This document shows positions 39,993 to 50,735 of a DNA stretch of 64,000 nucleotides, piece after piece (the first letter of the stretch is position 1; every line of letters starts with the position of its first letter). A program made the translations under genes and the position numbers. Source of the stretch: Flaccisagitta enflata (taxonomy: Eukaryota > Chaetognatha > Sagittoidea > Aphragmophora); assembly GCA_965153355.1 (NCBI GenBank), contig OZ231126.1, forward strand, positions 106,516,001 to 106,580,000, in the 5' to 3' direction. The notes beneath the pieces were generated by a model, which saw only the letters and a program-made list of their open reading frames with translations, ran no database searches and was not told where the DNA came from.

Positions 39993-40305
39993 TGTTTTGC
40001 GATCTACGCACGCATCTAAATAAACCTATAATCCCTTTCCTATGACCCTGTCAGTATGTAAAATCCCAACTATGAAGAACAGTATGCGGTTTGCACACTG
40101 GCCAAGCCAGGTTCAACACATTGTTGGGGTAGTTTTCAGGTCGAGAATCATTTAATCATGTAAGAAACAAGATATCAAATTAATTCAAATGTTCTTGTGA
40201 AGATGATAACGTGCGCGGAGCGCTGAATCGATGAAAAGTAGTGAGAGAATCTATGAATTGTTTACAAAGCGCGTTTCTGCTTGTTTGACGTTACATCGCC
40301 GAACA
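39993..40305 (-). repeat. 5' LTR of the BEL element, 313 bp
   Basis: Same ends as the 3' LTR (TGTTTTGCGATCTACGCACG ... CATCGCCGAACA) but with about 101 extra bases at 40046-40146 (from CCCTGTCAGTATG to AGGTCGAG). Outside that block only a few substitutions are visible, so insertion is fairly recent. Confidence 0.92.
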
Positions 40306-40500
40306 ATATTCCTTAAATCTGCATGATTTTGGTTGTGGCTATCCATGGCAGAAAAGAGAGAGTCAATGCCAGTTGAGAGAAGTTTGATAGAGCCTTCGAT
40401 TTCTTCACCCCAGGCTTCCCAGCTATCCCAATGATTGGCCCAATCTTCTTGCTTTTGAAGCTCTTGCTTAATTTGTTCCCGTACTTTTTCCATTTTTGCC
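40306..40500 (-). pseudogene. Open frame interrupted by the BEL element, coiled-coil-like
   Basis: From ATG near 40492 (AAAAATGG context) the frame reads MEKVREQIKQELQKQEDWAN, continues through GSIKLLSTGIDSLFSAMD and reaches the BEL border at HADLRN. Removing BEL plus one ATATT continues it as MMDSLNKKMKVR at 31206-31161. It is helical and charged and I do not recognise it. It may be the first coding exon of a host gene or a piece of another element's Gag. Confidence 0.4.
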
Positions 40501-40693
40501 AAAAATTGTCAGAGCAGGATGAAACTGAGACTGTTCTAGATGACTCTTTATCCCAAAGAGTGGCGCTTGTGCCAACTGCCCAAGTGCTCAGTAACTTCCA
40601 TCTCTGCGACAATCAGCTTGAGATGGCAATTTCAATCAGTGATTCAGACAAAGAAAAAGAATGTTTAAGTTGCCAAGAAGTGTATGGTTTTGT

Positions 40694-40752
40694 AACCAGC
40701 AGACCTTAACCAGCAGACTTAAACCAGCAGACTTAAACCAGCAGACTTAAAC
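40694..40752. repeat. 14-bp minisatellite, left part
   Basis: Four units of ACCAGCAGACTTAA. The same array, in the same orientation, resumes at 44986, so it was one array before the 4.2-kb element inserted. Confidence 0.9.
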
Positions 40753-41337
40753 TAGGACATCCCAGATAGGATGCAGTATCATAAAAGTTCAAAACCTCTT
40801 TCTAAAACTTACTATCGACATCCTCTTTGACCAAAATGAGGGTTGTTTTGTGATTTTTTGGAAAAATGTGCAACGGGAGCCCTCTTATAGGTTGCTTGCT
40901 AAGGAGCCGAAAAACGCAAAAAACGCTAAAAAGAGCTTTTTTCACCTTATGTTAATCTCAATTACCCCAGTCCTACAATACTTATTTTTGCTGTTACAGC
41001 TTTTATCATAAATAGATTTTCATGAACAATAAGAATTTTAGTTTTGTGCATCAGGAACACTTGATAACATTACTATTGGTGCAGTTAAAAAATGCAAAAA
41101 ATATGAAAAAATAGCGAAATTGCAAAAATGAGTATATTTCATTCCTTCTGGATCATGTCAATCATCCTATCCTCACTCACCAAGATAAATTGTCAATTGC
41201 GTAAGCTGCAACAGCTTTATGGCCTCATAGCTTATTGGGTCAACCAGAAAGGAAGATTGGGCATGTTTTGGCCCACTTTGCCATTCTTAGTTGCTTTGTC
41301 CGTCTATAGGTCTGTGGGTTAGTGAGCACAAATCCAG

Positions 41338-41510
41338 CAAGGCTGGATTCACGGCTACCAAAGCTAAACAAATATTTGGGCAGGAGCAGTAGTGCATAAT
41401 CCGCCCATAAATGCAAAAAAAAAAAAACTAAGTGGGATTGACCAATCAATGAACAATCCATCCAACTGACATAGTTGGTCATAGTCACATGCACGCAACT
41501 GAAAATAGGG
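41338..41510 (-). repeat. R1 copy, degraded
   Basis: CAAGGCTGGATTCACGGCTA, GGGCAGGAGCAGTAGTGCAT and CACATGCACGCAACTGAAAA preserve the R1 order in minus orientation. Confidence 0.65.
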
Positions 41511-42084
41511 TAAAAGCTGTGATTGTAAGATAGGTGTTTGCTGGTCAGTGATTCCTAAGGGGATGAAGTCCCATAAATCAAAGGAGTAATTCTGATTGAT
41601 TATGATCTGCCTAATAAAGCTCTTTTGGCACTAAATGCAAATGATTGAGACCTGTGTATAGCTATAGTGGTGAGAACCCAGAGGGCCCATCCAATGCTGG
41701 CAAAAGGCCAGGGATCTCATCAAGGCCTAACAAATATGAGGCCTGCAAAACTCATACAGTCTTGAAAGGATGAATTCAAGGTTAAAGAGGGCTGATTTAG
41801 ATATTTAAGGTCATTTATGAGGTATCTGAGAGCTGATATGAGGCTGAGGCTTGCTTTGAGGGCTGCTTAAGCTAAAATGAGCTGATTTGTGAACTGTAAG
41901 GGCTGATATAGGGCTTAAGCAAGTTGATTTGAGGCCATAGAGTGCTGATTATATGTTCAAATGGGTGCTTTGAAAGCCTATTGGAGCTGATTTGACATTT
42001 GGGGGACAAACGTCAAATTGAGGGGACAAACAAGCAAAAATGAGCAAACAAAATAGTTGCTAAAGCGTTAGATGGGCCGCGGTA

Positions 42085-42394
42085 GAACATGATTTCAGCT
42101 TTGCCACTTGGACATATGTTCAATGTGTTTCTGGTGTCTAACTAAAACTCGTTTTCAAATCAAAAGACAAGACAAGACAAGAAGAACTACTTCTGTGCCA
42201 CACCCTTATTTTCCATTGAAAAATAGGAGTTTTATTTTGCTCTTCCTCCTCCTTATTCATTTCAATGCAAATAAGGGGTGTGGCATGGAAGTAGATGTTG
42301 TCATCTAATGCTCGTTTCCTTTCATACGTAAGATTTATATAATAATGCACGCTGTTTAAACATATGTCCGAGTGGCAAAGTTAAAATCATGTTC
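42085..42394. mobile_element. Foldback MITE F3, 310 bp, TA flanks
   Basis: GAACATGATTTCAGCTTTGC pairs with GCAAAGTTAAAATCATGTTC, and ACTTGGACATATGTT with its inverse. The centre also pairs (CCACACCCTTATT / AATAAGGGGTGTGG). TA flanks both sides. It sits inside the outer domain of an R2 copy (GTTAGATGGGCCGCGG to the left). Confidence 0.75.
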
Positions 42395-42409
42395 TAACGC
42401 GTCTCCCAA

Positions 42410-43490
42410 TGTGGGTGTGAGGTGGTTAGAGGGGCAGCAGCCCCGAAGAGTCCCACGACCTATGCTGTTTTTATTGCAGCTGGAAGGTGAGCCTCCAGAC
42501 TGGGATGTTCGGGTGTGTCAATATATAAAAGGTCTTTTGATCAGCTCATCATCATCAGGGAGTGTGAAGACACTAATTACAAGACACTTACCATTTTTAT
42601 TTTTTTCAATTTCAATCATCTTCCGTTTTTTTAGCGCGAGTAAAGATTGTCAAAAATATATATACTTTTAGCGACTCTACCCAGTTTTGTTGAAAATGAG
42701 ACTGATATATCATTCAAAAAATTATGGTTTTTTTTGTTACTATTTCTTCTTATGAAAAGTAAAATATTTTGACCAATTCTTTTTAGATTAAAGAATAAGA
42801 TAAGAAATGGGTTCTGATTTTTATTCTTATGATCAAGAATCCCGGTGCAAAACCAGCTGCACTACAATATACAAATTAGGGGCTAAATGGAGATTTGAAA
42901 AAAACGGAAGATGAATGAAATTAAGAAAAACAAAAATGGTAAGTACCTTAGAATTAGTGTCCCAACACTCCTTGATGATGACAATCTGATCAGAAAAGTT
43001 TTTTAAATTTTGACACACCCGACTGGGATGTGAGCCTCGGAGTTGGGGTTTAGGCCTTGAGGCTAGGATTTGATCCTCGAGAATAGGATTTGAGCTTTGA
43101 GACTGGGATTTGAGCCTCGGGACTGGGATTTGAGCCTTGAAAATGGGATTTGAGCCTCAAAACTGTGATTTGAGCCTTGAAATTGGGATTTGAGCCTCAA
43201 GATTGAGATTTGAGCCTCGAGACTGGGATTTGAGCTTTGAGACTGGGATTTAAGCCTCAGGACAGGGATTTGAGCCTTGAGACTAGGATTTGAGCCTTGA
43301 CACTGGGATTTGAGCCTTGAAACTGGTATTTGAGCCTAGAGACTGGGATTTGAGCTTTGAGACTGGGATTTGAGCCTTGAGACCAGGATACAAGCGGCGG
43401 GGGGTACGCTGAAGGATAAGGAGGAGAAATATCCCCTATGTGAGAGCATAGGTCATCGGTCCCTTCGGGGCCGCTGCCCACAAGTACCTT
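42410..43490. mobile_element. R2 hairpin-bounded minisatellite element, interrupted
   Basis: Left end GAGGGGCAGCAGCCCCGAAG then CGACCTATGC; right end GAGCATAGGTCATCGGTCCC then TTCGGGGCCGCTGCCC. The array of about 20-bp units (GAGCCTTGAGACTGGGATTT) runs 43022-43395. A MULE-type MITE (42508-43021) has inserted in its first unit. Confidence 0.7.
42508..43021. mobile_element. MULE-type MITE, second copy, inside an R2 array
   Basis: Starts TTCGGGTGTGTCAATATA; the right end reads TTTTGACACACCCG; about 35 bp are inverted with mismatches. ACTGGGATG is repeated on both sides (42499-42507, 43022-43030). Internal CATCTTCCGTTTTTTTA and AACGGAAGATGAA match the copy at 29595-30109. The array context also contains GACTGGGAT in every unit, so the duplication by itself is less decisive here. 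Confidence 0.75.
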
Positions 43491-43499
43491 TGTGGAGCG

Positions 43500-44570
43500 G
43501 TTGCCCAAAAAGCTTGTATGATGTTAAAGGGGTGGCTCCAAAAGGGTTCCAGAGTGGGGAATCTAGAGCTGATATCAGTCTAGCAGCTTAGGGTCTGTAG
43601 GTCTGTCTTTATTTTGATAAAAAATGCCCAGTTGAAAGCCTTTTCAAGAGATCAGAGGCTCCATGCTCCAGAAAAGAATGTGAAACCCTCATAGAACTGT
43701 CCCTTCAATATCATGCAAGCTTTTAGAGCAGCAAATCCAAAGGGGTCAACATGCCGTAGAATACAGGACCTTTGTGTTTGTTCATGCATAAGTTAGTCTG
43801 TCCCATTGTCTGTCCTTGAATAAACCCTAAGAGAAGGTTAAGCAATCCTCAGCTTCATATCAGCCCTCAGCTACCTCATATCAGCCCGCGAAAGGCCTGT
43901 ATAAGCTCTCTTAACCCTTGAATTAACCCTCTCAAGACTGCATGAGCTTTGCAGGCCTTTGATTTGATTTCCTAGACCCCGACCAGGTCTGTTAGGCCTT
44001 GAGTCAGATTTCTTGATTCAGGTAACAATCATTTCTATTTAGTGCCTTTATCAAGCAGAACCTGATCTATAGGACCCCATCCCCTCAGGGACTGCTGCCC
44101 TGCTTACTCTCACTTACAATCATAATCATGTAAAACAGTGCAAATGCTTGATCAAGGCTCAAAAATTACATGGATCTAAGACTGTTCTTGACTAAAGATT
44201 TCTTGCCCCTAAAAAGTAAATGAAAACACTACCACTGCTTTAGTGAATAGATTTTGTGAGCCAACAACTGATCATTAACTAAGATAGGGTACAATATTGT
44301 TGCAGATATGTGGGTAGGGGTATCTAACTTCTATCCACACAACATGCCCCCCTTAGAGACACACACAAAAAACATCTATGATTCCTGTATCCCCATTATT
44401 GGATTTGAGCTCACAGACCCAAGGACTCACAGAAAGACAAAGCAACCAAATATGGTGAAATGGGCCAAATAATACCCAATAACAATTTCTTGTTGACCCA
44501 ATATATTATAAGGTCATAAAACTGCTGCACAGTGGTCTTATGAATGGTGTTTGGATAAGAAGATTAATAT
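43500..44570. other. Right interior of the 4.2-kb element
   Basis: No gene. A degraded array (CATATCAGCCCTCAGC type) at 43850-43960 mirrors 41690-41990, and an R2 hairpin half (CAGGGACTGCTGCCCTGC) lies at 44086-44103. Confidence 0.5.
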
Positions 44571-44985
44571 AGTAAAGAAGGAATGAAAAAAACTTATTTT
44601 TGCAATTATCGCTATTTTTTCAATTTATCAACTGCGCCAATAGTGATGGTATCAAGTGTAACTGATGCTCAGAACTAAAATTCTTGTTACCCTTGCAAGT
44701 TTGAATATGATAGAAGCTGTAACAGATTTCGTAACTGCTACAGGTCTGAGGTAATGGAGATTTACATAGGGTGAAAATAGCTAGTATAGGCGCTTTTTGC
44801 GATTTTTCGCGTTTTTTTTTCTCTGAAACAAGCTACCTACCAGAGGGCTCCCGCTGCACATTTTTCAAAAAATTCTTAAAACAACTATCATTTTGGTCCA
44901 AGAGGATGTCGATACTCTCAGAAAAATAGAGGTTTTGATAATTTTCATAAGTAGCCCTCAGGACCTGCCTGTCTGGGATGTCCTA

Positions 44986-45365
44986 CTTAAACCAGCAGAC
45001 TTAAACCAGCAGACTTAAGCCAGCAGATGTAAACCAGCAGACTTAAACCAGCTGACTTTTACCAGCAGACTTATACCAGCAGACTTATACCAGCAGACTT
45101 ATACCTGCAGACTTATACCAGCAGACCTTATACCAGCAGACTTAAACCAGCAGACTTAAACCAGCCAACTTAAACCAGCCAACTTAAACCAGCCAACTTA
45201 AACCAGCCAACTTAAAAGCCAACTTAAACCAGCCAACTTAAACCAGCCAACTTAAACCAGCCAACTTAAACCAGCCAACTTAAACCAGCAGACTTAAACC
45301 AGCAGACTTAAACCAGCAGACTTAAACCAGCAGACTTAAACCAGCAGACTTAAACCAGCAGACTT
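44986..45365. repeat. 14-bp minisatellite, right part
   Basis: About 27 units of ACTTAAACCAGCAG, with a variant block of CCAACTTAAACCAG at 45165-45280 and a TTATACC block at 45060-45130. Confidence 0.95.
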
Positions 45366-45377
45366 GAAATGACATAA

Positions 45378-46040
45378 ATGACCAAAACATACCAAAAAAT
45401 ACAAATGACCAAAAAAACAAAAAACCAAAAAACCAAAAAACCAAAAAACCAAAAAACCAAAAAACTAAAAAACCGAAAACCCTATAACACCTATAACATC
45501 TATAACCAAAACACCAAAAAAACAAAAAAACAAAAAAACCACAAAAACAACAAAAAACAACAAAAAACTAAAAAAAAAACCAAAACTAAAAAACCAAAAA
45601 ACTAAAAACACCAAAAAACCAAAACTAAAAAACTAAAAAACCAAAAAACCAAAAACATCAATGACCAAGATATACCAAAACAACAAAAAACCAGTAACCA
45701 AAAAAACAAAAAACCAAAAACAAATGACCAAAACATACCAAAAAACCATGTTAAATGACCAAAAACCATAGAACAAAAAAAAAACCGAAAACCATAAACC
45801 AAAAACCAAAAAACATAATTGATCAAAACATACCAAAAAAACATGTTAAATGACCAAAAATGACCTGGAATGTCCCAAAATGACATAAAATGACTTAAAA
45901 CCACTTTAAATGCCCAAAAATGACACAAATGACTTAAATGAACAAAGAGATATACATGATCAAAAATCACCGAAAATGACAAAAAGCAACCAAAAATGAC
46001 CAAAAACAACAAAAAATGACTCAAAATAACTCCAGACAAA
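45378..46040. repeat. A/C-rich low-complexity tract (CCAAAAAA units)
   Basis: CCAAAAAA and ACCAAAA units with embedded AATGACC. Overlapping ORFs are Lys/Thr or Phe/Trp by-products and not genes. Confidence 0.9.
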
Positions 46041-46061
46041 CTAAAATGACCAAAAACAGTG

Positions 46062-46130
46062 TTACCAACTGACGGACCAACAGACCGATAGAGCGGGTTG
46101 TAGAGTTGCGTGCACGCAACTAAAAATGAC
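46062..46130 (-). repeat. R1 head fragment
   Basis: ACCAACTGACGGACCAACAG, then GTAGAGTTGCGTGCACGCAA and CTAAAAAT. The hairpin is perfect. Confidence 0.8.
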
Positions 46131-46275
46131 TAGTTTATGGAAAAAAATTTTTCCCATATTCTTTATGCATTTTAATAGTGTTCTGATATACTTAATCCTT
46201 TAGATGATTTTGTCCAATTTTGTGTTGCTCTCAAAACAGTGAATTCATTTGTAATAAAATCACTTGAAAAATATA

Positions 46276-46783
46276 CAGTATGATGGCAGCAAAGACGACC
46301 TAAACTGGAGGATAGATTTTATGTATTTCAATTTCATTTGATTTATAAAAAAGATTCAGATTTATGTGCCCTTTTGCTTGAATGTTAGTTTTTTTCATTC
46401 TTCAACTTGAAAAAGATCAGCTTATTCGGACTATTTTCACAGGTTTTACAGCTATTTTTCAAGAAGAATAATTATGTAAATTATATAATATCTGGGCAAA
46501 GCTTAAAACAGGTATAAAACCTGTAAAAATAGTCCGATTGTACTGATTTCTTTTTTCTAAATCATATAAAATTTTAAGCCCAATCTGATAAGCTAGGTTA
46601 GAACATTGAAAATGATGTCCTGATGCAGTCAAGTCACAAGTTGAAGAATGAGAGAAGCCAATATATTCAAGCAATAGAGCAACCTTTGATTAGCTTAGAT
46701 CTCAATTTTCTTATACATCAAATGAAATTAAGATAGCTAAAATACATCCTCCAGTCTGGGTCGTCTTTGCTCCCATTGTACTG
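46276..46783. mobile_element. Foldback element F4, 508 bp, TA/TATA flanks
   Basis: Starts CAGTATGATGGCAGCAAAGA and ends TTTGCTCCCATTGTACTG, with the arms paired inward (GACTATTTTCACAGGTTTTA with TAAAACCTGTAAAAATAGTC). TATA lies on each side. Length and layout resemble F1 but the terminal sequence differs beyond CAGTA. Confidence 0.75.
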
Positions 46784-46789
46784 TATATA

Positions 46790-47177
46790 GATTTGCATAA
46801 TCTATCATAGCACCACATGAAAAAAACCTCTTATGGTGGATCATTCCAAAATCATTCCTTTACCTAATGATCAGAAAGGTTCACTGTAAGTTACTTTGAA
46901 TTGTCCATTTTCTTGAGGAGATGATTACTTTGTTGCTTTTTTTTAGTCTTAGTTGGCATCAGTTTCTTTTTTGACATGTGAATCATGCCAGAAATATTCA
47001 GAATACATTTCGGTAAACAACACGGAAAACAATTTTCCTGCTGCAAAGCAAAAGTATGAACATTAGCCTCTACTGAAATGACTCAAATGACTCAAATCAA
47101 AATCTTGACTGCAGATTTGAAATCTGCATGAAAAACTGTCTGCTATTAATGTTTTTCTTTTTTCAAAATTTCTTCAG
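46790..47177. other. Non-coding stretch
   Basis: AT-rich, no repeat family recognised. It leads into the exon candidate at 47178. Confidence 0.4.
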
Positions 47178-47246
47178 GGGCATCTACGCTACAGATTTTT
47201 AGAAAAGGGAAAGTCCAAAGATCTTACAAAGAAATTAAAAGGAAAG
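47178..47246 (+). CDS. Candidate 69-bp internal exon, unrecognised
   Basis: A pyrimidine tract and CAG (TTCAAAATTTCTTCAG) precede 69 bases that are open in one frame (starts GHLRYRFLEKGKSKD, ends KKLKGK) and end at AAAG/GTATGTTT, a strong donor. The length is a multiple of three. It is short, so it could be chance. If real, its gene has neighbours outside this window or among the unrecognised AT-rich DNA. Confidence 0.3.
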
Positions 47247-47249
47247 GTA

Positions 47250-48110
47250 TGTTTCGCAACATTTGATAGCATTTTTGACCACCTTCTAATTGGAGTATCA
47301 AAAAAAGGAAAACACTTTCAATTGTTAGTTTTTTCTGCAGATTCTGAATCTGCAGTCAGAATTGGAATTTGAGTACTTTGTAATTTTGGATTTCGTGTAG
47401 GGGTAGGGTCAATAGAAGGTAAGGCGTGGCCACCTAAAAGTAGAATTTCAAAGCCAATATTTTTGGATTTGGATTGGATTTAATGCTCAATGGTGTTAAT
47501 AACACTTTTACAAAAACATTGTAAATACGCTGTGCGATCAAAATGTCACACAAGTTAGAATACAATAAATTAAGGGAACATACACATACACACTCGTCAA
47601 TACACATACAATTAATAAATGATAAGCGAGCGGGATATCAAGGAGATTTAGGTAAAAAAGAAAAGTGTAAGAATTTGCAAACCGCAATAAACAGCATAGT
47701 CGCTGCTCTCATATACAAATATTTATTCATAATCTACTACATCTTTGATTGGAATGACCATCTTTGATTGGAATGACCATTATCATGTTTTTTTGCCCGT
47801 AAAATTTGATGTAAAACAAAGAATAAGGATAAGTAGTCGGAAAATCATTGTTTGTGTCTCTAAATTGCAGTAGTCAATCGTAGTAGTCAGAATGACTTTG
47901 TAAAATATTGCCTGGGGATTCCAAATCTGGTTTCAGATTTTTTTTCCCCATGACTCTGAAAAATGCTGTAAAATAAACTGTTCAATGTTTTCTTGAATGA
48001 ATGAGAATTAAACATGTGACTGATGTGAGTAAATGAAACGCATGAAACTGACGCAATCAATTTACAACTTGTCTTTTGATGAGGCATTTGACATTTTTTA
48101 GTTTGATTTT
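47250..48110. other. Non-coding stretch with a 20-bp tandem duplication
   Basis: TTTGATTGGAATGACCATC is duplicated at 47741-47779. Otherwise no structure was recognised. Confidence 0.45.
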
Positions 48111-48116
48111 TTGGTT

Positions 48117-48330
48117 TTTAGTTGCGAACACACAACTGTTTAGGAGGCTTTGTCCATCTGTCGGTCCGTCCACCCATTGGTCCGTCGGTCACTCTTTAGT
48201 TGAAAACCCTAAAAATGCATATTCATGATTGTGTGTGTGTGTGTGTGTGTGTGTTGGAGGGGGGTTGGGGTGTGGTTGGGTGAGACTGGGGGTTGGAGGC
48301 CCCTGCCCACCCGTCCACAATGATAATGTG
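48117..48330 (+). repeat. R1 copy with internal (TG)n
   Basis: TTTTAGTTGCGAACACACAA, GAGGCTTTGTCCATCTGTCG, a TG microsatellite at 48232-48254, then CCCTGCCCACCCGTCCACAA. The tail is incomplete. Confidence 0.75.
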
Positions 48331-48339
48331 ACCCTTGTC

Positions 48340-48955
48340 ATTTGTTTAATATTGGCCAAGGTTCACACTTGTATTTTATATGCTTGTCGGGAAAAAAGTT
48401 GAAGTCAGTCTTTGACTTTTTGACATATTCCAGAGAAACATGGTATCATTTTCTTATTGGTAAGTTGTGACTCTTGATTGAATGAGCCCTCAAATGAAAT
48501 TGAAAGGGTAAGTAAATTTGATAATTCTTTCATTTGGCGCCTAGCAGAATACTCTATGAAAAATGTTTTTTGAGTTATGATTTTTTCAATATTTCTTTTT
48601 TGGAAAAATTCTAATTCATTTTTTTCATTTCTTTATTATTTGAAGTAAGATCAATGAAATATAATAGAATACAAAATAATATGTTTTTTAGCATACCTGC
48701 TTATCTTTAAGGGTGTTTTTGAGAATTCTAGCTAATTTAAACATATCTAAAATCCAAAAAAACTTTTCATAAAAGGTAAAAAAATGTATTTTCTATTTAT
48801 TGCCACACATTACCAGTGTTTTTGGGATTTTTAAAACTGTATGAATAATCATTTGCTTAAAAATGCTTAGAAAACCAATATTTTGCTAATTTTTTGCTTT
48901 TTTTAAACTCTAAAACTGAAATAATCAAAAATTACTACAGACTGAATGAAAATTC
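48340..48955. other. AT-rich non-coding stretch
   Basis: No gene or repeat family identified. It contains the recurrent motif TTTGGCGCC near 48533. Confidence 0.4.
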
Positions 48956-48960
48956 AACGA

Positions 48961-49349
48961 GAGCAGTCCAGAGGAGTGAGCCCAATCTATAGCAGTACCC
49001 CCTATAGCGAATTCAGGAGGTGCTACATGGTCATGTAGGGTACCAATTGAAAGCTTATGTTAATACAAGTGGCGCCATTGAAGGGATTTGGAAGATTCAG
49101 CTCAGTTCATGAGATACAGCCCCTTAAAGGGTCCAAATTTGCGGTTTTGAAAAAAAGTTGAAAAAAGCTTGTTTTGGGCACTTCTATAGCCTGTATCTCA
49201 GTAGATAGAAGGAAGATGAGAAATCGCCTCGATGGCGCCACTTATATTAACATAAGCATTTGATTGATACCCTATTTGACCTCATATCACTTCCTATATG
49301 GGCTGTAGGGGGTACTGCTATAGATTTAGGTCACTCCTCTGGACTGCTC
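48961..49349. mobile_element. Foldback MITE F5, 389 bp
   Basis: GAGCAGTCCAGAGGAGTGAG pairs with CACTCCTCTGGACTGCTC. Pairing continues through CTATAGCAGTACCCCCTA and AGCTTATGTTAATACAAGTG with their inverses to near the centre. The target duplication is not clear. Confidence 0.7.
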
Positions 49350-49370
49350 ATGTATATTCTATGTTTTACT

Positions 49371-50735
49371 AGAGGGAGGTGTAAAGTTGAAACTGCCTTA
49401 CTCAGAAAGTTTTCAATGTAGGAACCCCATATAAAATGAGAAAGACATGAAAAGGTATCCATTTATCATGAGAAGGGTCGGCGCATTGCACTTGTTTTTT
49501 GTTGGTTTTATCCCTCAAAATGCGTTTTTTCAGCAATTTTCCTTCATTTCACTATAATGTCATCTTATTGGCACCCATGTTTAAATCTTTGTATAAAGCT
49601 AATGCTGTTTGGCATAAACCTTTGATGAAAAAAGGAATAACATTTTTGAAAATAAAAAATCAGTGGGAAGAGGATGAGAGGAGAGGAGGAGGAGGAGGAG
49701 GAGGAGCAGCAGGAGGAGGAAAACTAAGAAGATGAACAAACCAAGCATTTTCTCCTTCATGTCACCCTTTTTGCATTGCTTCAAATTAATTTCCACAGTG
49801 CATTTTTAAACAAATGGGTAGAATTTGGAAATCTTTTGAGTCTCTTTACCTCTTCCCATGTCTTTGAATCTCTATAAGAAGTACAGTCTGATAGTTTATG
49901 GGTCCATAATCCCAAAGAGTAAAAACGCACATTTTTGCCCTGTCCGCGATGGTCTTGTAACCCAGGGTTAGTTGTTAAATTGTTTACTCATTCATTGTTT
50001 TTTTATTTATTCATTTACTATCTCATGCATGCGTTCATTCATTTATTCATTTTGTTATTCATTCTTTCATTCCTATCTAGTGGGCTAATGAACGCATTTT
50101 GAAAATATGGTTTAGTCGCGTGCACACGACTCTACAACCTTCGTTGTCCATCCATCCATGAGGCTCAAATCTCAGCTATGAGGCCCAAATCCCAGCCTCA
50201 AAGTCCTAGTCCCAAGCCCAATATCTGATCCCAAGACCCAAATCCCAGCCCGGAAGCCCAAATTTTAGCCCCAAAGCCCAAATCCCAGCCCGGAAGCCCA
50301 AAATCTCAACCTCATAGCTCAAAATCCCAGTCTTGAAGTTGAAGCTCAAATCCTAGCTTCAAGACCCGTATCCTAACCTTGAGGAGGATAGAAAATTTCC
50401 CCATATGTGAAAGCATAGGTCATTGGTCCCTTTGGGGCTGCTGCCCCTGTCTCCATCTCAATCTCACTTACACTAACCTAGGGGCATTGGGTATCGCTGA
50501 CCATCTAACACTTCTGCGACTTTTGACTATCAAATGGATAGTTTGCTTTTAAAAGAGTCACAAATCCGAAACTAATGATTATTTTCTATCTTCATTTCTT
50601 TCTGATTCATTGACTTGTCAAATCATCGATTTTCTACGTAATATATGTATCAATAGAAAAATAAGGCCAAGTGGGCCATTATAAGCACCAGGTCAATTGT
50701 GGAACATATTCATTACCAAGTGACCAACAGAACCA
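49371..50735 (+). repeat. Left arm of a giant inverted repeat (>1.1 kb)
   Basis: From AGAGGGAGGTGTAAAGTTGA onward this reads as the reverse complement of 58910 back to about 57300. Matching landmarks, in order, are CATGTTTAAATCTTTGTATA, a GGAGGAGGAGG run, CCTGTCCGCGATGGTCTTGT, an R1 head, a short 20-bp array with an R2 hairpin, TTTCTTTCTGATTCATTGAC and ACCAAGTGACCA. Confidence 0.75.
50112..50460. repeat. R1 head + short 20-bp array + R2 end
   Basis: TTTAGTCGCGTGCACACGAC is followed by about ten units (AAATCCCAGCCCGGAAGCCC type) and then CATAGGTCATTGGTCCCTTT and GGGGCTGCTGCCCC. One side is R1 and the other R2; the inverted twin at 57870-58165 has the same make-up, so this hybrid predates the inverted duplication. 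Confidence 0.65.

Larger units (their letters stand above)
31212..40305 (-). mobile_element. BEL/Pao LTR retrotransposon, 9.1 kb, degraded
   Basis: Both LTRs are present (31212-31423, 39993-40305) with TG...CA termini on the plus strand. The 5-bp duplication ATATT sits at 31207-31211 and 40306-40310. The internal region reads on the minus strand Gag, protease, RT, RNase H, integrase, with signature BEL/Pao motifs (triple Cys/His cluster, YVDD, RRVASIFDP, WRHVPSKENPAD, GIDVFGP). It is inactivated by at least three frameshifts (near 37097, 34660 and 33110) and in-frame stops at 36134, 35537, 34389, 34050 and 32086. The 5' leader is long (about 1.5 kb, 38460-39990). I see no canonical TGG primer site next to the 5' LTR. 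Confidence 0.95.
40753..44985. mobile_element. 4.2-kb inverted-repeat element inserted in a minisatellite
   Basis: Begins TAGGACATCCCAGATAGG and ends CTGTCTGGGATGTCCTA. The arms remain recognisably inverted well inward (TGCAACGGGAGCCCTCT near 40870 with AGAGGGCTCCCGCTGCACA near 44850), and weakly to about 42000/43830. CTTAAAC abuts both ends, though this lies within a 14-bp repeat; a TA duplication is also possible. There is no transposase ORF. It contains R1, a foldback, an R2 element and a MULE-type MITE. Confidence 0.7.

Noticed and set aside
45378-46039. Lys-rich and Phe/Trp-rich ORFs
   Set aside because: Translations of CCAAAAAA low-complexity DNA.
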